Source of the DNA: Acidothermus sp.
GTDB taxonomy: Bacteria; Actinomycetota; Actinomycetes; Acidothermales; Acidothermaceae
DNA length: 64,000 nt
Reading direction: 5' to 3'
Assembly (NCBI GenBank): GCA_023512015.1
Contig: JAIMAI010000006.1
Coordinates: forward strand, 19,156 to 83,155
Part shown: positions 54,512 to 63,955 of the stretch, piece by piece
Numbering within the stretch: the stretch's first letter is position 1
How the letters are laid out: every line of letters begins with the position of its first letter
Position numbers and translations under genes: made by a program
Notes under the pieces: model-generated
Database searches by the model: none
Told to the model about the DNA's origin: nothing
What the model saw: the letters and a program-made list of their open reading frames with translations, nothing else

Positions 54512-56071
54512 TCACGACGGCTCGCTTGGGTGCCAGGACCACAGTCCGGTGAACTCGGCGAGATCTGAGAGTTGGAAATCGAGCCACTTGGTGACGTTGT
54601 TCGCCCGGACGATCTGAGCGGCTGCTTCCAGGCGTTCGCGGCGTTCCTCTTCCGGCATCATCAGCGCGATATAGAGCGCGTCTGCTTGCTGCTGGATGTC
54701 GAAGGGGTACAGGGTAACAGCGAAGGCGCCGAGCTCTTCGTGGGCGCCCGTGTTCTCCGACAGCGCGAGGACTGCGTTCCGGCGAGAAACGCAAACCGCT
54801 TCCTTTGCGACCAAGTTCATCCCGTCCGCAATGGAGTTGACCATCACAACGTCGCAAATGCTGTACGCAGCCACGGCGGTGAGAAAATCCTCGTGCAGCC
54901 GAAGGTCGATCGGTGCTTCACCGCCGCGCGTATATTTCGCATTGATACGCGCAACCACCGAACCAATGCGGCCGATGTACTCAACATATTCCGGAACGTC
55001 GAGCCTGCTCGGCTGCAGGAACGCCAGAAAGCGTACTTTGCCGACGAGTTCCGGATGGTCGTCGAGGAGACGCTCGAAGGCGAGGAATCCCCGCACGATG
55101 TTCTTTGACGGATCGGTTCGGTCGACCCTGACGATGAGCTTGCCTCCCTCGGCCGCGAGCCACGCCTCGAGGTCGTCCAGACGCGTACGCACGGCCTTGC
55201 TCTGGGCTGTTTCCAACAAACTGTCGACGTCGATCGAGATCGGGTAGGTCTTCGCTGCGATCGTGCGCGGGCCGTACTGCACGACCATTTTTTCGAGATC
55301 GATCGGAAGGCCGAGTAATTCTTGGGCGCACAGGAGGAAATTACGGGCGAAGCGCTCGGTGTGGAAGGCCACGATGTCATTTCCCAGGAGGCCGGTCAGG
55401 AGCTGGTCGCGCATATGAGGGGGGAGGACCCGCCACGCGTCGGGCCCCGGCCACGGGATGTGGACGAAGTGGGAAAGGACGACGTCGGGGCAACGCTGCC
55501 GTACCAGGGCCGCGACCAAGTAGAAATGGTAATCGTGGAGCATCACGAGGGCTCGTCCCCCTCGTGACTCGACTTCTTCGGCGATCGTGTCCGCGAACGC
55601 TTGGTTCACCGCGACGTAGCCGTGCTCGAAGGCCTCGTGCTCGACCTCGTCGATATTCGGTGCCCTGGTGAGATCGTACAGGCCGTGCTGCACGAACCAC
55701 AACATCGGATTCGAGATCACCGAGTAGAAATCCTCCCGCGCAGCCGGGTCGATCTCCACCATGCGGATCATCGCTACGGGGTCGTCGCCGGTGTCGCCGT
55801 CCGCGATGCGTGGCAGTGGACCTAGGGTGATCGGAATGGCTTTGCCGCGATGCTCGGCGACGACTGCCGCGTCCTCCTCGGTGCTTGCGGCGCAGACCCA
55901 CACTGCGTCGGGGATCTCCCGAACCAGCCCGAGCAGTGCCGTCACGAGGCCACCCGCACCCCGCCGGGCAAGACGACGTCCGCCCTCGCGTCGGAACTGG
56001 ACGGGGGCGCGGTGGGAGGCCACGATGACGGGGACGTCGAGCTGCCAGCGATTCGCGGATCTTTCTGCCAC
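54512..56071 (-). CDS. GT20-family glycosyltransferase, trehalose-6-phosphate synthase-like (divergent)
   Basis: A 519-residue GT20 enzyme. Family marks are LHDYHFYLVAALVR, HIPWPGPDAWRVLP, VDRTDPSKNIVRGF and NSIADGMNLVAKE. They differ from true OtsA (VDRLDYTKG, SNRLP); here SHRAPVQF and VDRTDPSKN stand instead, as in a second actinobacterial group, so another acceptor or a pseudo-glycosyltransferase is possible. No phosphatase (OtsB) is nearby. GTG 56071 lies nine bases from AGGAAGGA; GTG 56080 directly touches it and is less likely. Confidence 0.85.
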   Translation of the reverse strand: MAERSANRWQLDVPVIVASHRAPVQFRREGGRRLARRGAGGLVTALLGLVREIPDAVWVCAASTEEDAAVVAEHRGKAIPITLGPLPRIADGDTGDDPVAMIRMVEIDPAAREDFYSVISNPMLWFVQHGLYDLTRAPNIDEVEHEAFEHGYVAVNQAFADTIAEEVESRGGRALVMLHDYHFYLVAALVRQRCPDVVLSHFVHIPWPGPDAWRVLPPHMRDQLLTGLLGNDIVAFHTERFARNFLLCAQELLGLPIDLEKMVVQYGPRTIAAKTYPISIDVDSLLETAQSKAVRTRLDDLEAWLAAEGGKLIVRVDRTDPSKNIVRGFLAFERLLDDHPELVGKVRFLAFLQPSRLDVPEYVEYIGRIGSVVARINAKYTRGGEAPIDLRLHEDFLTAVAAYSICDVVMVNSIADGMNLVAKEAVCVSRRNAVLALSENTGAHEELGAFAVTLYPFDIQQQADALYIALMMPEEERRERLEAAAQIVRANNVTKWLDFQLSDLAEFTGLWSWHPSEPS

Positions 56072-56196
56072 CCGCCGCACTCCTTCCTGCCCTCGTCGAA
56101 TCCGACGTTAGTGTCTACCCCCCGCGACGCCGTCGACGAGGACATCGATCTCCGGTAGCGAGAACCGATCATCTTCGGCAGTGGATCGCATAGGTT

Positions 56197-57831
56197 ATGC
56201 CCATGACAGGGGACCAGATTCGTGACCGCTGTGCGGCGTTCGAGCGTCTCGCCCGAGCTGTGATCGATGACATGCTCGAGCGGCAGCCCTCCTTGGCGAC
56301 TGCGTTGGGCGACCACCGCTTTGACGATCGGCTCGAAGATCTGCGCCCCGAGGCGGTGGCCGAAGAGGTGGGTATTCTGCGCAGGCACCTGCGGGACTTG
56401 GCCGCGCTGGAGCTTTCGGAGCTCCCCGCCGACTATCGTGTCGATGCCGAGATTCTGCGCAACAAAGTGACCGAGCGACTCTTCGAGCTCGAAGTGCTTC
56501 GCGAGCATACGTGGAATCCGCTGGCGTCCAATCCCGGTACGTCGCTTTACCTCCTGCTCGCCCGCGATTTCGCCCCTCGCGACGAACGCTTGCGCTCGCT
56601 TGCGCGCCGGTTGCAGGCCGTCCCGGAACGACTCGCCGACGCACGCCGCGCCCTAGGGACCATGCCGCAAATACATGTCGAGACGGCTATCGACCAGTTC
56701 ACCGGCACTCTTCATCTCGTTACCGAGGAGATTCCCGCGCGGATGTCCGACAGTCTCGCAGCGAAGGGTGTTCGGGATGCTCTACCGGCCGCCGCTGAAG
56801 CACTTCGAGACCACCTGAAATGGCTGTCTGAGCAATATGAATACGCGGATCGTAATCCGCGCCTCGGCCGGGAGCTGTTCGCCGCCAAGCTCGCACTTGT
56901 CTTGGATGTCCAGCGCTCACCGGAACAAGTCTTGACTTCGGCCCTTCAGGAAGTCGAGGAGATCGAGGAGCGGCTCCAGGTGGTCGCTTCGCAGCTGGGT
57001 GGGTCACCTCGCGACGTGTTCGACCAACTCGCCGCCGAGGCGCCGAACGACGAAACGATCGTGGACGAAGCCCGTGCCGCTCTCGCAGAAGCGACTGAAT
57101 ACGTGACCACGCATGATCTCGTAACTGTTCATGCCGATCCTCTCGAAATCATCGTGATGCCGGAGATTCACCGGGGTGTGGCGGTCGCGTATTGTGACCC
57201 GCCCGGACCGCTCGATCCACCGAATACGCCCACGTTCTTCGCGATTGCTCCCACTCCCTCGAGCTGGTCGCCGGAGCGGGTCGCGTCGTTCTATCGCGAA
57301 TACAACCGGCACGCGCTGCGTAACCTAGTCGTCCACGAGGCGATGCCCGGTCACATGCTCCAGCTCGCCCACGCACGCCGAGCGCCAACTCCGACGATCG
57401 TGCGGCGGGCTTTCTGGAGCGGCCCGTTCGTCGAGGGTTGGGCCGTGTTCGCCGAAGAGTTCATGGTGCGACACGGTTTCGGCGGACCGGCAGTCGCGAT
57501 GCAGCAGCTCAAGATGCGATTACGTAGCGCGTTGAATGCCGTCCTCGACGTCCGGGTGCATTGCGACGACTTGAGCGAAGCAGAGGCGATGAGGCTCATG
57601 CGCCACAAGGGATACCAGGAGGAAGGGGAAGCTGTAGGAAAATGGCGCCGAGCCCTCCTCACCAGTACGCAGCTATCGACCTACCACGTTGGGGCGACGG
57701 AGGTAGCGGGGTGTGCGGCACGAATCCGTGCGCAGCGTCCCACATGGTCGATCCGAGAGGTTCACGACGCGCTTCTCGCCCACGGCAGTCCGCCGCCCCG
57801 GCACCTCCCGGCTTTGCTCGGGGTCGACTGA
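56197..57831 (+). CDS. DUF885 family zinc carboxypeptidase-like protein
   Basis: A 544-residue helical protein of DUF885. The zinc site is VHEAMPGHMLQLAHAR (HExxPGH type) with FVEGWAVFAEEFM giving the downstream glutamate, and YQEEGEAVGKWRRA near the end. Relatives are metallopeptidases of the gluzincin type; the substrate is unknown. No signal peptide is visible. ATG 56197 or 56203 could be the start. It ends ten bases from the convergent HNH gene. Confidence 0.88.
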   Translation: MPMTGDQIRDRCAAFERLARAVIDDMLERQPSLATALGDHRFDDRLEDLRPEAVAEEVGILRRHLRDLAALELSELPADYRVDAEILRNKVTERLFELEVLREHTWNPLASNPGTSLYLLLARDFAPRDERLRSLARRLQAVPERLADARRALGTMPQIHVETAIDQFTGTLHLVTEEIPARMSDSLAAKGVRDALPAAAEALRDHLKWLSEQYEYADRNPRLGRELFAAKLALVLDVQRSPEQVLTSALQEVEEIEERLQVVASQLGGSPRDVFDQLAAEAPNDETIVDEARAALAEATEYVTTHDLVTVHADPLEIIVMPEIHRGVAVAYCDPPGPLDPPNTPTFFAIAPTPSSWSPERVASFYREYNRHALRNLVVHEAMPGHMLQLAHARRAPTPTIVRRAFWSGPFVEGWAVFAEEFMVRHGFGGPAVAMQQLKMRLRSALNAVLDVRVHCDDLSEAEAMRLMRHKGYQEEGEAVGKWRRALLTSTQLSTYHVGATEVAGCAARIRAQRPTWSIREVHDALLAHGSPPPRHLPALLGVD

Positions 57832-57840
57832 ACGGATCGG

Positions 57841-59271
57841 CTACTGCGCCGAGGGGTCGCCGCTGCTGTTGGTGGTGGACGACGGGTAGTCGTACCGTTC
57901 CGGGCGAGTCGTGTACTGGCGGCCGTCCGGGGCATGCCAGGATGCGACACCACTGGGCGAGACCGCGACGGACCAGCCGCCAAATGTCTTCGCGCGGTGA
58001 TGACGGCGGCAGAGCAGGATCATGTTCGACGCTGCCGTCGGACCGCCACGTGCGGCCGGTGTCACGTGATCGACATCGCAGAGGGACCCGGGCTTGTTGC
58101 AACCCGGGAATCTACATCGGCGATCGCGAACGAGAAGATATTCGACCAGCGCTTTCGGGGGGCGGTAGACGGTGGTGCCGTAATCGAGGGCATAACCGGT
58201 GACCGGCTCCGTCACGAGCCGTCTCCACTTCGCGTCGACGGCGAGCTCGCGAGCGAGGGACGCCGGAAGCGGGCCGTAGCCGATGACCTCAGCGGGATTG
58301 TCCGCTAAGCCGAGAAGCGTCGGGAGGTCCACCACGAGCTGGAGTTCCACCTCGCGTTTCGCCGCGCGCGTCATGGGGCGACCGGATGCGCCGCGGATCA
58401 CGGAGACCAGCATTTCGGCCCGCATCTGCTGGAAGGTGAGGGTTCGGGAAAAGGAAGCGTCTTCGCCACGTACGTCACGTCTTTCTCGTTCGACGAGGGT
58501 ATCGAGAGTCGTCGACACGACCGCGGCATCTTCGGCGGCCAGTGTGGCGATCAGAGTGGCAAGGCCGTCGGTTCTGGGGATGACCCAGACCCCGATTTCC
58601 GCAGGCGTTCGCGTGCGGCGTTGCTCACTGCCGGTCGGCTGGACGGCAGCGGCGACGGCCCGTCGAACTGCGCGACGAAATTCGGAAACCGTCTGCTGCG
58701 CGGCGTCGGGTAGGACGCGCTGCGCTACCTGGCAACGTTCCGTGCTTCCGATCGTCCGGGTTTCTTCCAGGAGAGCGCGGATGTGCCCTGAAGTGAGCTC
58801 TCCGGCTTCCAACATTTCGAGCGCCGGTACCAGATCCGAGGTGAGCAACCGCGCGTCTTCCAATCGCAGACTTGCGGTCACCGGTGACCACCGCAGGGTA
58901 GCCGCGACGAGATCTGCCTGCCACTCCTTGGGGTCGAGTCCGGAAGGCAACGGCTCGGCGGAAGCCACTGCTACCGCGGCAAGGGCGCGCTCGCGACGCG
59001 CAGCCACCCACGAGAGTTGACGCTCCCATGCTGCGACCACGGCCACACGCTGCGACTCATTCAATGTCGCTGCGTCCAGTGATTCCAGGAGAGTGATGGC
59101 GCGCGGGCCGGGGGGCATCTCGGCAAGCGCACGAATGAGCGTCTCCGAGCTCGGCGCAGGTTCGACCTCGGGCAGGCTGTGTGTGAGGGCGGACACGATC
59201 GGGAAGCTATCCCCCAACGGTTTCCCGGCCGCGTCTTCGGCGAGCTCTTGTGAAAATCCTTCCCTCCCCAT
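57841..59271 (-). CDS. HNH endonuclease with DUF222 domain (13E12 repeat family type)
   Basis: A 476-residue protein. The N-terminal and middle parts are a helical DUF222 domain; the C-terminal HNH nuclease is RDRRCRFPGCNKPGSLCDVDH, then GGPTAASNMILLCRRHHRAKT, with zinc cysteines and the His-Asn-His set (about residues 380-425). Family members are numerous in actinobacteria and thought mobile. ATG 59271 (MGREGFSQEL) is taken; the longer frame runs through the 37-bp repeats and would not be conserved. It is divergent from pirin. Confidence 0.85.
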   Translation of the reverse strand: MGREGFSQELAEDAAGKPLGDSFPIVSALTHSLPEVEPAPSSETLIRALAEMPPGPRAITLLESLDAATLNESQRVAVVAAWERQLSWVAARRERALAAVAVASAEPLPSGLDPKEWQADLVAATLRWSPVTASLRLEDARLLTSDLVPALEMLEAGELTSGHIRALLEETRTIGSTERCQVAQRVLPDAAQQTVSEFRRAVRRAVAAAVQPTGSEQRRTRTPAEIGVWVIPRTDGLATLIATLAAEDAAVVSTTLDTLVERERRDVRGEDASFSRTLTFQQMRAEMLVSVIRGASGRPMTRAAKREVELQLVVDLPTLLGLADNPAEVIGYGPLPASLARELAVDAKWRRLVTEPVTGYALDYGTTVYRPPKALVEYLLVRDRRCRFPGCNKPGSLCDVDHVTPAARGGPTAASNMILLCRRHHRAKTFGGWSVAVSPSGVASWHAPDGRQYTTRPERYDYPSSTTNSSGDPSAQ

Positions 59272-59274
59272 GTG

Positions 59275-59362
59275 GACGACGGCCACGTCCCGACCCGTCG
59301 CAGCGTCCCGGGACGACGGCCACGTCCCGACCCGTCGCAGCGTCCCGGGACGACGGCCACGT
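59275..59362. repeat. 37-bp tandem repeat, 2.4 copies
   Basis: Copies begin at 59275, 59312 and 59349 (the third is 14 bases). The unit starts GACGACGGCCACGTCCCGAC. Inside and across unit borders CGGGACG and CGTCCCG form an inverted repeat with a seven-base spacer. 37 is not a multiple of 3, so it is not a coding repeat. It lies between divergent HNH and pirin genes, so iterated operators are possible. Confidence 0.8.
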
Positions 59363-59432
59363 TCTCGTCCGCGCGCGACGCGGAATACCGCGGCTCGCCT
59401 CGACGTTGTTGCCTGCTGCAAAGGAGGCCGCC

Positions 59433-60479
59433 ATGCCCGCTGTCACCGTCGAGAACCCGCTCACCCTTCCCCGCATCCGCGTGATCGATCCGCAGGCAGC
59501 CCGGGACCGGCCGGTGTTGTCGGTGACCACTGCACCGTCGGCGTTGGAGGGAGAGGGTTTCCCGGTTCGTCGAGCATTCGCCGGAGTCAGTCTGGCCGCG
59601 CTGGATCCGTTCGTGCACATGGATCAAATGGGTGAGGTCGAATACGCGCCGGGGGAACCGAAGGGGACGCCGTGGCATCCACACCGAGGTTTTGAGACCG
59701 TCACCTACATGATCGACGGTATTTTCGAGCACCACGACTCGAACGGGGGCGGTGGTGTCATCACGAACGGCGACACCCAATGGATGACCGCCGGTCGGGG
59801 AATTTTGCATATCGAACGCCCGCCGGAACATCTCGTGGTGAGCGGGGGACTCTTTCACGGTTTCCAGCTGTGGGTGAATCTCCCACGGCGGCTGAAATTC
59901 GCTCCCCCGCGCTACCAGGACATTCGCGCCGGTGCGGTCTCCTTGCTCACTTCGCCGGACGGCGGGGCGCTGATCAGGGTGATCGCCGGGGAGGTCGACG
60001 GACACCGTGGGCCGGGTATCACCCATACCCCGATCACGCTGCTCCACGTCACTTTGGCCCCCGGTGCCTTACTGCGTCTCCCGTGGCAGCCGCATTTCAA
60101 CGCTCTCGTGTACGCCCTCGGTGGTTTCGGCAGCGTAGGAACGGATCGTCGTCCGTTGCGATACGGCCAACTTGCCGTGTTGGGACGTGGTGACGTCGTG
60201 ACGGTGGAGGCGGCGCGGAACCAGGAGAGTCGCAGTCCCAATTTCGATGTCCTGGTGCTGGGGGGTGAGCCGATCCGCGAGCCGGTCGCGATGTACGGGC
60301 CGTTCGTGATGAACACGAAGGCGGAGATCCTCCAAGCTTTCGAGGATTACCAGAAAGGAGTCCTCGGCAGCGTGCCGGCGGAGTACGCCGTCCCCCATGG
60401 AGGGGTGCGCGGGGAAGCGAGCGCCCGAGAGATGAAGGCTGCCGACACGGCGAAGAGAGAGCCGCCGACTGCTTCTTGA
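59433..60479 (+). CDS. Pirin family protein
   Basis: A 348-residue bicupin. The metal ligands are in PWHPHRGFETVTY and the later ILHIERPPEHL; the second cupin (about 190-290) has lost them. Pirins bind iron and include quercetin dioxygenases and transcription cofactors; the role here is open. ATG 59433 follows AAAGGAGG at 59420-59427. The C-terminal 25 residues are charged and low in complexity. Confidence 0.9.
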   Translation: MPAVTVENPLTLPRIRVIDPQAARDRPVLSVTTAPSALEGEGFPVRRAFAGVSLAALDPFVHMDQMGEVEYAPGEPKGTPWHPHRGFETVTYMIDGIFEHHDSNGGGGVITNGDTQWMTAGRGILHIERPPEHLVVSGGLFHGFQLWVNLPRRLKFAPPRYQDIRAGAVSLLTSPDGGALIRVIAGEVDGHRGPGITHTPITLLHVTLAPGALLRLPWQPHFNALVYALGGFGSVGTDRRPLRYGQLAVLGRGDVVTVEAARNQESRSPNFDVLVLGGEPIREPVAMYGPFVMNTKAEILQAFEDYQKGVLGSVPAEYAVPHGGVRGEASAREMKAADTAKREPPTAS

Positions 60480-60550
60480 CCACCGGCGTTTTCGACACCG
60501 GCGGCTCGACCGGGTAGGTTCTTACCTGCGGTTACGACCGTGATCGATGA

Positions 60551-60621
60551 TCCCGGGTCGTCTAAGGGCAGGACAGTGGGTTTTGGTCCCATTAATGGGG
60601 GTTCGAATCCTCCCCCGGGAG
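60551..60621 (+). tRNA. tRNA-Gln (anticodon TTG)
   Basis: Acceptor TCCCGGG pairs with CCCGGGA (60614-60620), discriminator G at 60621, no encoded CCA. Anticodon stem GTGGG/CCCAT encloses TTTTGGT, giving TTG. The D arm is GTCTAAGGGCAGGAC. It lies 22 bases upstream of glmU. Confidence 0.94.
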
Positions 60622-60643
60622 CGGCGACGAGCGAGGAGCCGCG

Positions 60644-62173
60644 ATGACCGAACGGCAGTCGCCGACCGCGGCGATCGTGCTGGCGGCCGGGGAAGGGACG
60701 CGCATGAGAGCGTCCCGACCGAAGGTCTTGTTCGAGCTTCTCGGGCGCAGCATGCTCGGCCACGTACTGGCGGCGGTGCGTGCCCTGAGCGGTGACGTCG
60801 TCGTGGTGACCGGCCACCGCCGGGGTGAAGTCGAGGCCCATCTGGAGGAGATCGACGCCGAGGCGCGCCCGGTCTTCCAGCCCGAACAGCGGGGCACCGG
60901 TCACGCCGTGCGGGTCGCCCTCGAAGCTCTCGCAGCCCTGCGGCAGTTGCCGGCGACGTCCGATTTGACCGGCAGCGTCCTTGTCGTTCCGGCAGATACC
61001 CCGCTGCTCACGCCGTCCTCGCTGCAGGCGGTGCTCGAGCACCGGGAGAGCACGGGTGCGGCCTGTGTGGTGCTCACCGCGATCCCCCCCGATCCGGCCG
61101 GTTACGGGCGAGTGATCCGCGGCGACGACGGCGCACTCGCGGCGATCGTCGAAGACAAGGACGCCGATGCTGCGCAACGTGCGATCCGCGAGGTGAACAC
61201 CGGCGTTTATGCCTTCGAGGCGCGGGCCCTCGCCCGGGTCTTGGGACGGTTGACCACCGACAACGCCCAAGGCGAGGAGTACCTCACCGATGTCGTCGGC
61301 ATCCTGGTTGCGGACGGCGAAAGGGTCTCCGCCGTCGTCGCAAGTGACTGGCGGGAGGCGCTCGGGGTGAACGACCGGGCTCAATTGGCCCTGGCCCGAG
61401 CCTGTCTGCGGGACCGCCGGAACACCGAGCTGATGCGGGCCGGCGTGACGATCATCGACCCGGCGACGACCTGGGTCGACGTCGGCGTCCAGGTCGAACC
61501 GGATGCCGAGATCTGGCCGAACACGATCCTCGTCGGCGCGACGCGGGTGGCGGGTGGCGCCCGGGTCGGGCCGAATTGTTATCTGGCCGACACCGACGTG
61601 GGAAGCGGCGCGCGAATCCGAGACGCTACCTGCGAGGGGGCCTGGATCGGACCGGACGCCGAGGTCGGTCCGTACACGTATCTGCGGCCGGGTACCAGGC
61701 TGGGGCGTGCGGCGAAGGCCGGTGCCTACGTCGAGATGAAGAATGCGACGGTCGGTGCGGAGTCGAAGGTGCCGCATCTGTCGTACGTCGGTGACGCCAC
61801 GATCGGGGAGCGGACCAATATCGGTGCGGCGACGGTGTTCGTGAACTACGACGGGCTTGCCAAGCACCACTCGGTGGTTGGGGACGACGTCCGGATCGGA
61901 AGCGACACAATGATCGTGGCTCCGGTGAGCATCGGTGATGGTGCGTATACCGCCGCCGGGTCGGTGATCGTGGACGACGTCCCGCCCGGAGCGTTGGCGG
62001 TCGCGCGGGCAAGACAACGCAACGTCGAGGGGTGGGTGCTGCGTCGCCGTCCGGGAAGCGCTGCCGCGGAAGCGGCGCGGCGTGCGGGGGCGACCGAGCC
62101 GACGCCCGGCGATGCACCGGCGCCCGGCGATGCACCGGCGCCCGGCGATGCAGACGATCGGTCCTCCGGGTGA
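60644..62173 (+). CDS. glmU: Bifunctional UDP-GlcNAc pyrophosphorylase/GlcN-1-P acetyltransferase
   Basis: A 509-residue enzyme making UDP-N-acetylglucosamine for cell wall. The uridylyltransferase domain has [20 protein letters not shown] and [13 protein letters not shown]; the acetyltransferase left-handed helix has [21 protein letters not shown] and [11 protein letters not shown] with the catalytic histidine/Asn set. The end is a PGDAPA tandem tail from an 18-bp DNA repeat. ATG 60644 is the start. Confidence 0.96.
   Translation: MTERQSPTAAIVLAAGEGTRMRASRPKVLFELLGRSMLGHVLAAVRALSGDVVVVTGHRRGEVEAHLEEIDAEARPVFQPEQRGTGHAVRVALEALAALRQLPATSDLTGSVLVVPADTPLLTPSSLQAVLEHRESTGAACVVLTAIPPDPAGYGRVIRGDDGALAAIVEDKDADAAQRAIREVNTGVYAFEARALARVLGRLTTDNAQGEEYLTDVVGILVADGERVSAVVASDWREALGVNDRAQLALARACLRDRRNTELMRAGVTIIDPATTWVDVGVQVEPDAEIWPNTILVGATRVAGGARVGPNCYLADTDVGSGARIRDATCEGAWIGPDAEVGPYTYLRPGTRLGRAAKAGAYVEMKNATVGAESKVPHLSYVGDATIGERTNIGAATVFVNYDGLAKHHSVVGDDVRIGSDTMIVAPVSIGDGAYTAAGSVIVDDVPPGALAVARARQRNVEGWVLRRRPGSAAAEAARRAGATEPTPGDAPAPGDAPAPGDADDRSSG
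62102..62154 (+). repeat. 18-bp in-frame tandem repeat in the glmU tail
   Basis: About 2.9 copies of CGCCCGGCGATGCACCGG encode PGDAPA repeats at the end of GlmU. The unit is a multiple of three, so copy-number change keeps the frame. Confidence 0.8.
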
Positions 62174-62218
62174 CAATGAGAGTCCCGGTTCTTCGACGTG
62201 AATGGCAGGCGAGGCGGC

Positions 62219-63196
62219 GTGACGGGCATCAAGCGACACGGTGAGAAGACTTTGATGCTTTTTTCCGGGCGCGCCCATCCGGAGCTCGCCGCTGAGGTGG
62301 CCGCATGCCTCGGTATCGAGCCGACTCCCACGTCGGCCTTCGAATTCGCCAACGGGGAAATCTTCGTGAGGTTCGACGAATCGGTCCGGGGCTCCGATGC
62401 GTTCGTGATCCAAAGTCACACTGCTCCGATCAACAAGTGGATCATGGAGCAGCTCATCATGGTGGATGCGTTGAAACGCGCGTCGGCAAAGAGGATCACT
62501 GTGGTCGTGCCGTTCTACGGCTACGCCCGCCAGGACAAGAAACATCGCGGCCGTGAGCCGATTTCCGCTCGTCTCATGGCGGATCTGTTCAAGACGGCCG
62601 GGGCGGACCGTTTGATGGCGGTCGACCTGCACACGTCTCAAATTCAGGGCTTCTTCGACGGCCCGGTCGATCACCTTTTCGCGTTGCCGATCCTGGCGGA
62701 TTACGTGGAGAGCAAGCTCGACACCTCGCGGATCACGGTGGTCGCGCCGGACGCCGGGCGGGTGCGGGTGGCCGAGCGGTGGACCGACCGGCTCAATTGC
62801 CCGCTCGCGATCATTCACAAGCGCCGCGACCCGCTGGTGGCCAACGAGGTGAAAATCCACGAGGTCGTCGGCGAGGTCGAGGGTCGCACCTGCGTCATCG
62901 TCGACGACATGATCGACACCGCAGGTACGATCACCAAAGCTGCCGACGCGCTCATGGAGAACGGTGCCGCCGACGTCGTGGCCACCGCGACCCATGCGGT
63001 GCTCTCCGGTCCTGCCATCGACCGGCTGAAGAATTCCCCGATCAGCGAGGTGGTGGTGACCAACACCCTGCCGGTCCCCGAAGAGCGTCGGATCGACAAG
63101 CTGACCGTGCTCACGATCGCCCCGATGCTGGCGCGGGCCATCCGGGAGGTCTTCGAGGACGGTTCGGTCACCAGCCTCTTCAACGGGGCAAGCTGA
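62219..63196 (+). CDS. prs: Ribose-phosphate pyrophosphokinase
   Basis: A 325-residue PRPP synthase for nucleotide, histidine and tryptophan synthesis. Marks are FEFANGEIFVRF, VVPFYGYARQDKKHRGREPIS, DLHTSQIQGFF and the PRPP loop VIVDDMIDTAGTI. GTG 62219 (VTGIKRHG) follows CAGGCGAGGCGG. It is 45 bases after glmU and likely co-transcribed with it; rplY and pth follow, a common order in actinobacteria. Confidence 0.96.
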   Translation: MTGIKRHGEKTLMLFSGRAHPELAAEVAACLGIEPTPTSAFEFANGEIFVRFDESVRGSDAFVIQSHTAPINKWIMEQLIMVDALKRASAKRITVVVPFYGYARQDKKHRGREPISARLMADLFKTAGADRLMAVDLHTSQIQGFFDGPVDHLFALPILADYVESKLDTSRITVVAPDAGRVRVAERWTDRLNCPLAIIHKRRDPLVANEVKIHEVVGEVEGRTCVIVDDMIDTAGTITKAADALMENGAADVVATATHAVLSGPAIDRLKNSPISEVVVTNTLPVPEERRIDKLTVLTIAPMLARAIREVFEDGSVTSLFNGAS

Positions 63197-63334
63197 CGGG
63201 GAGCGAACCGGGCCCGTATGCCGCGTCGCACGGGCTCCGGCTAGACTTGCCGACCGCTGCCCCTTTCACGGCAGCGCAGCCCGCGCCTGGTGGGCCCGTG
63301 TTGAGAGTCGACGAGAGGCGAGGAGTGTTGCGCC

Positions 63335-63946
63335 GTGTCCGAGGTACGCATCAAGGCCGAGCCACGGACGGAGTTCGGCAAAGGTGCCGCCCGCCGGGTG
63401 CGCCGCGCGAACAAGGTTCCGGCGGTGCTGTACGGTCACGGGACTCCGCCTCGCCACATCAGTCTGCCGGGGCACGAGCTGATGCTGGCGCTCAAGACCC
63501 CGAACGTGCTGCTCCGCATCGAGGGGCTCCCCGATGGTCCGGACGACGGCGAGCTCGCGCTCCCGAAAGCCGTGCAGCGTGACGTGTTGACCGGTTTTCT
63601 CGAGCACGTGGACCTGCTCGTCGTGCGCCGGGGTGAGCAGGTCGAGGTCGACGTGCCGCTGAAGTTCGTCGGTACCCACGAGCCCGGCGGGATTCTGGAG
63701 GAGCACCTGGTGGCCCTGCCCGTCAAGGCGGAGGCGACCCGTATCCCCGCGGAGATCGAGGTGTCGCTGGACGGACTCGCGGTGGGCGGTTCGATCTACG
63801 TTCGCGACATCGCACTGCCCCAGGGAGTGAGCGCTGCGGCCGACCCCGATGAGGTCGTCGTTCATTTGTTGCCGGCGCCGACGGCCGCGCAGCTCGCGGA
63901 GAGTGTCGAGGGTGCCGCGGCTTCGGCCGAAGCCGGCGAGTCGTAG
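63335..63946 (+). CDS. rplY: Ribosomal protein bL25 (Ctc family)
   Basis: A 203-residue bL25 of the long CTC type: an N-terminal 5S rRNA-binding domain (RTEFGKGAARRVRRANKVPAVLYGHG) and a C-terminal beta domain (GILEEHLVALPVKAEAT) plus an acidic alanine-rich tail. GTG 63335 lies after GAGGCGAGGAG. pth follows directly. Confidence 0.95.
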   Translation: MSEVRIKAEPRTEFGKGAARRVRRANKVPAVLYGHGTPPRHISLPGHELMLALKTPNVLLRIEGLPDGPDDGELALPKAVQRDVLTGFLEHVDLLVVRRGEQVEVDVPLKFVGTHEPGGILEEHLVALPVKAEATRIPAEIEVSLDGLAVGGSIYVRDIALPQGVSAAADPDEVVVHLLPAPTAAQLAESVEGAAASAEAGES

Positions 63947-63955
63947 CGGGTTCGG

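Noticed and set aside
59275..59362. CRISPR array
   Set aside because: Repeats are directly adjacent without unique spacers and no cas gene is present.
60347..62995. 882-codon open frame on the minus strand opposite glmU and prs
   Set aside because: It mirrors codon bias of the two essential genes; the translation is rich in Arg, His, Asp and Gly with no recognisable domain.
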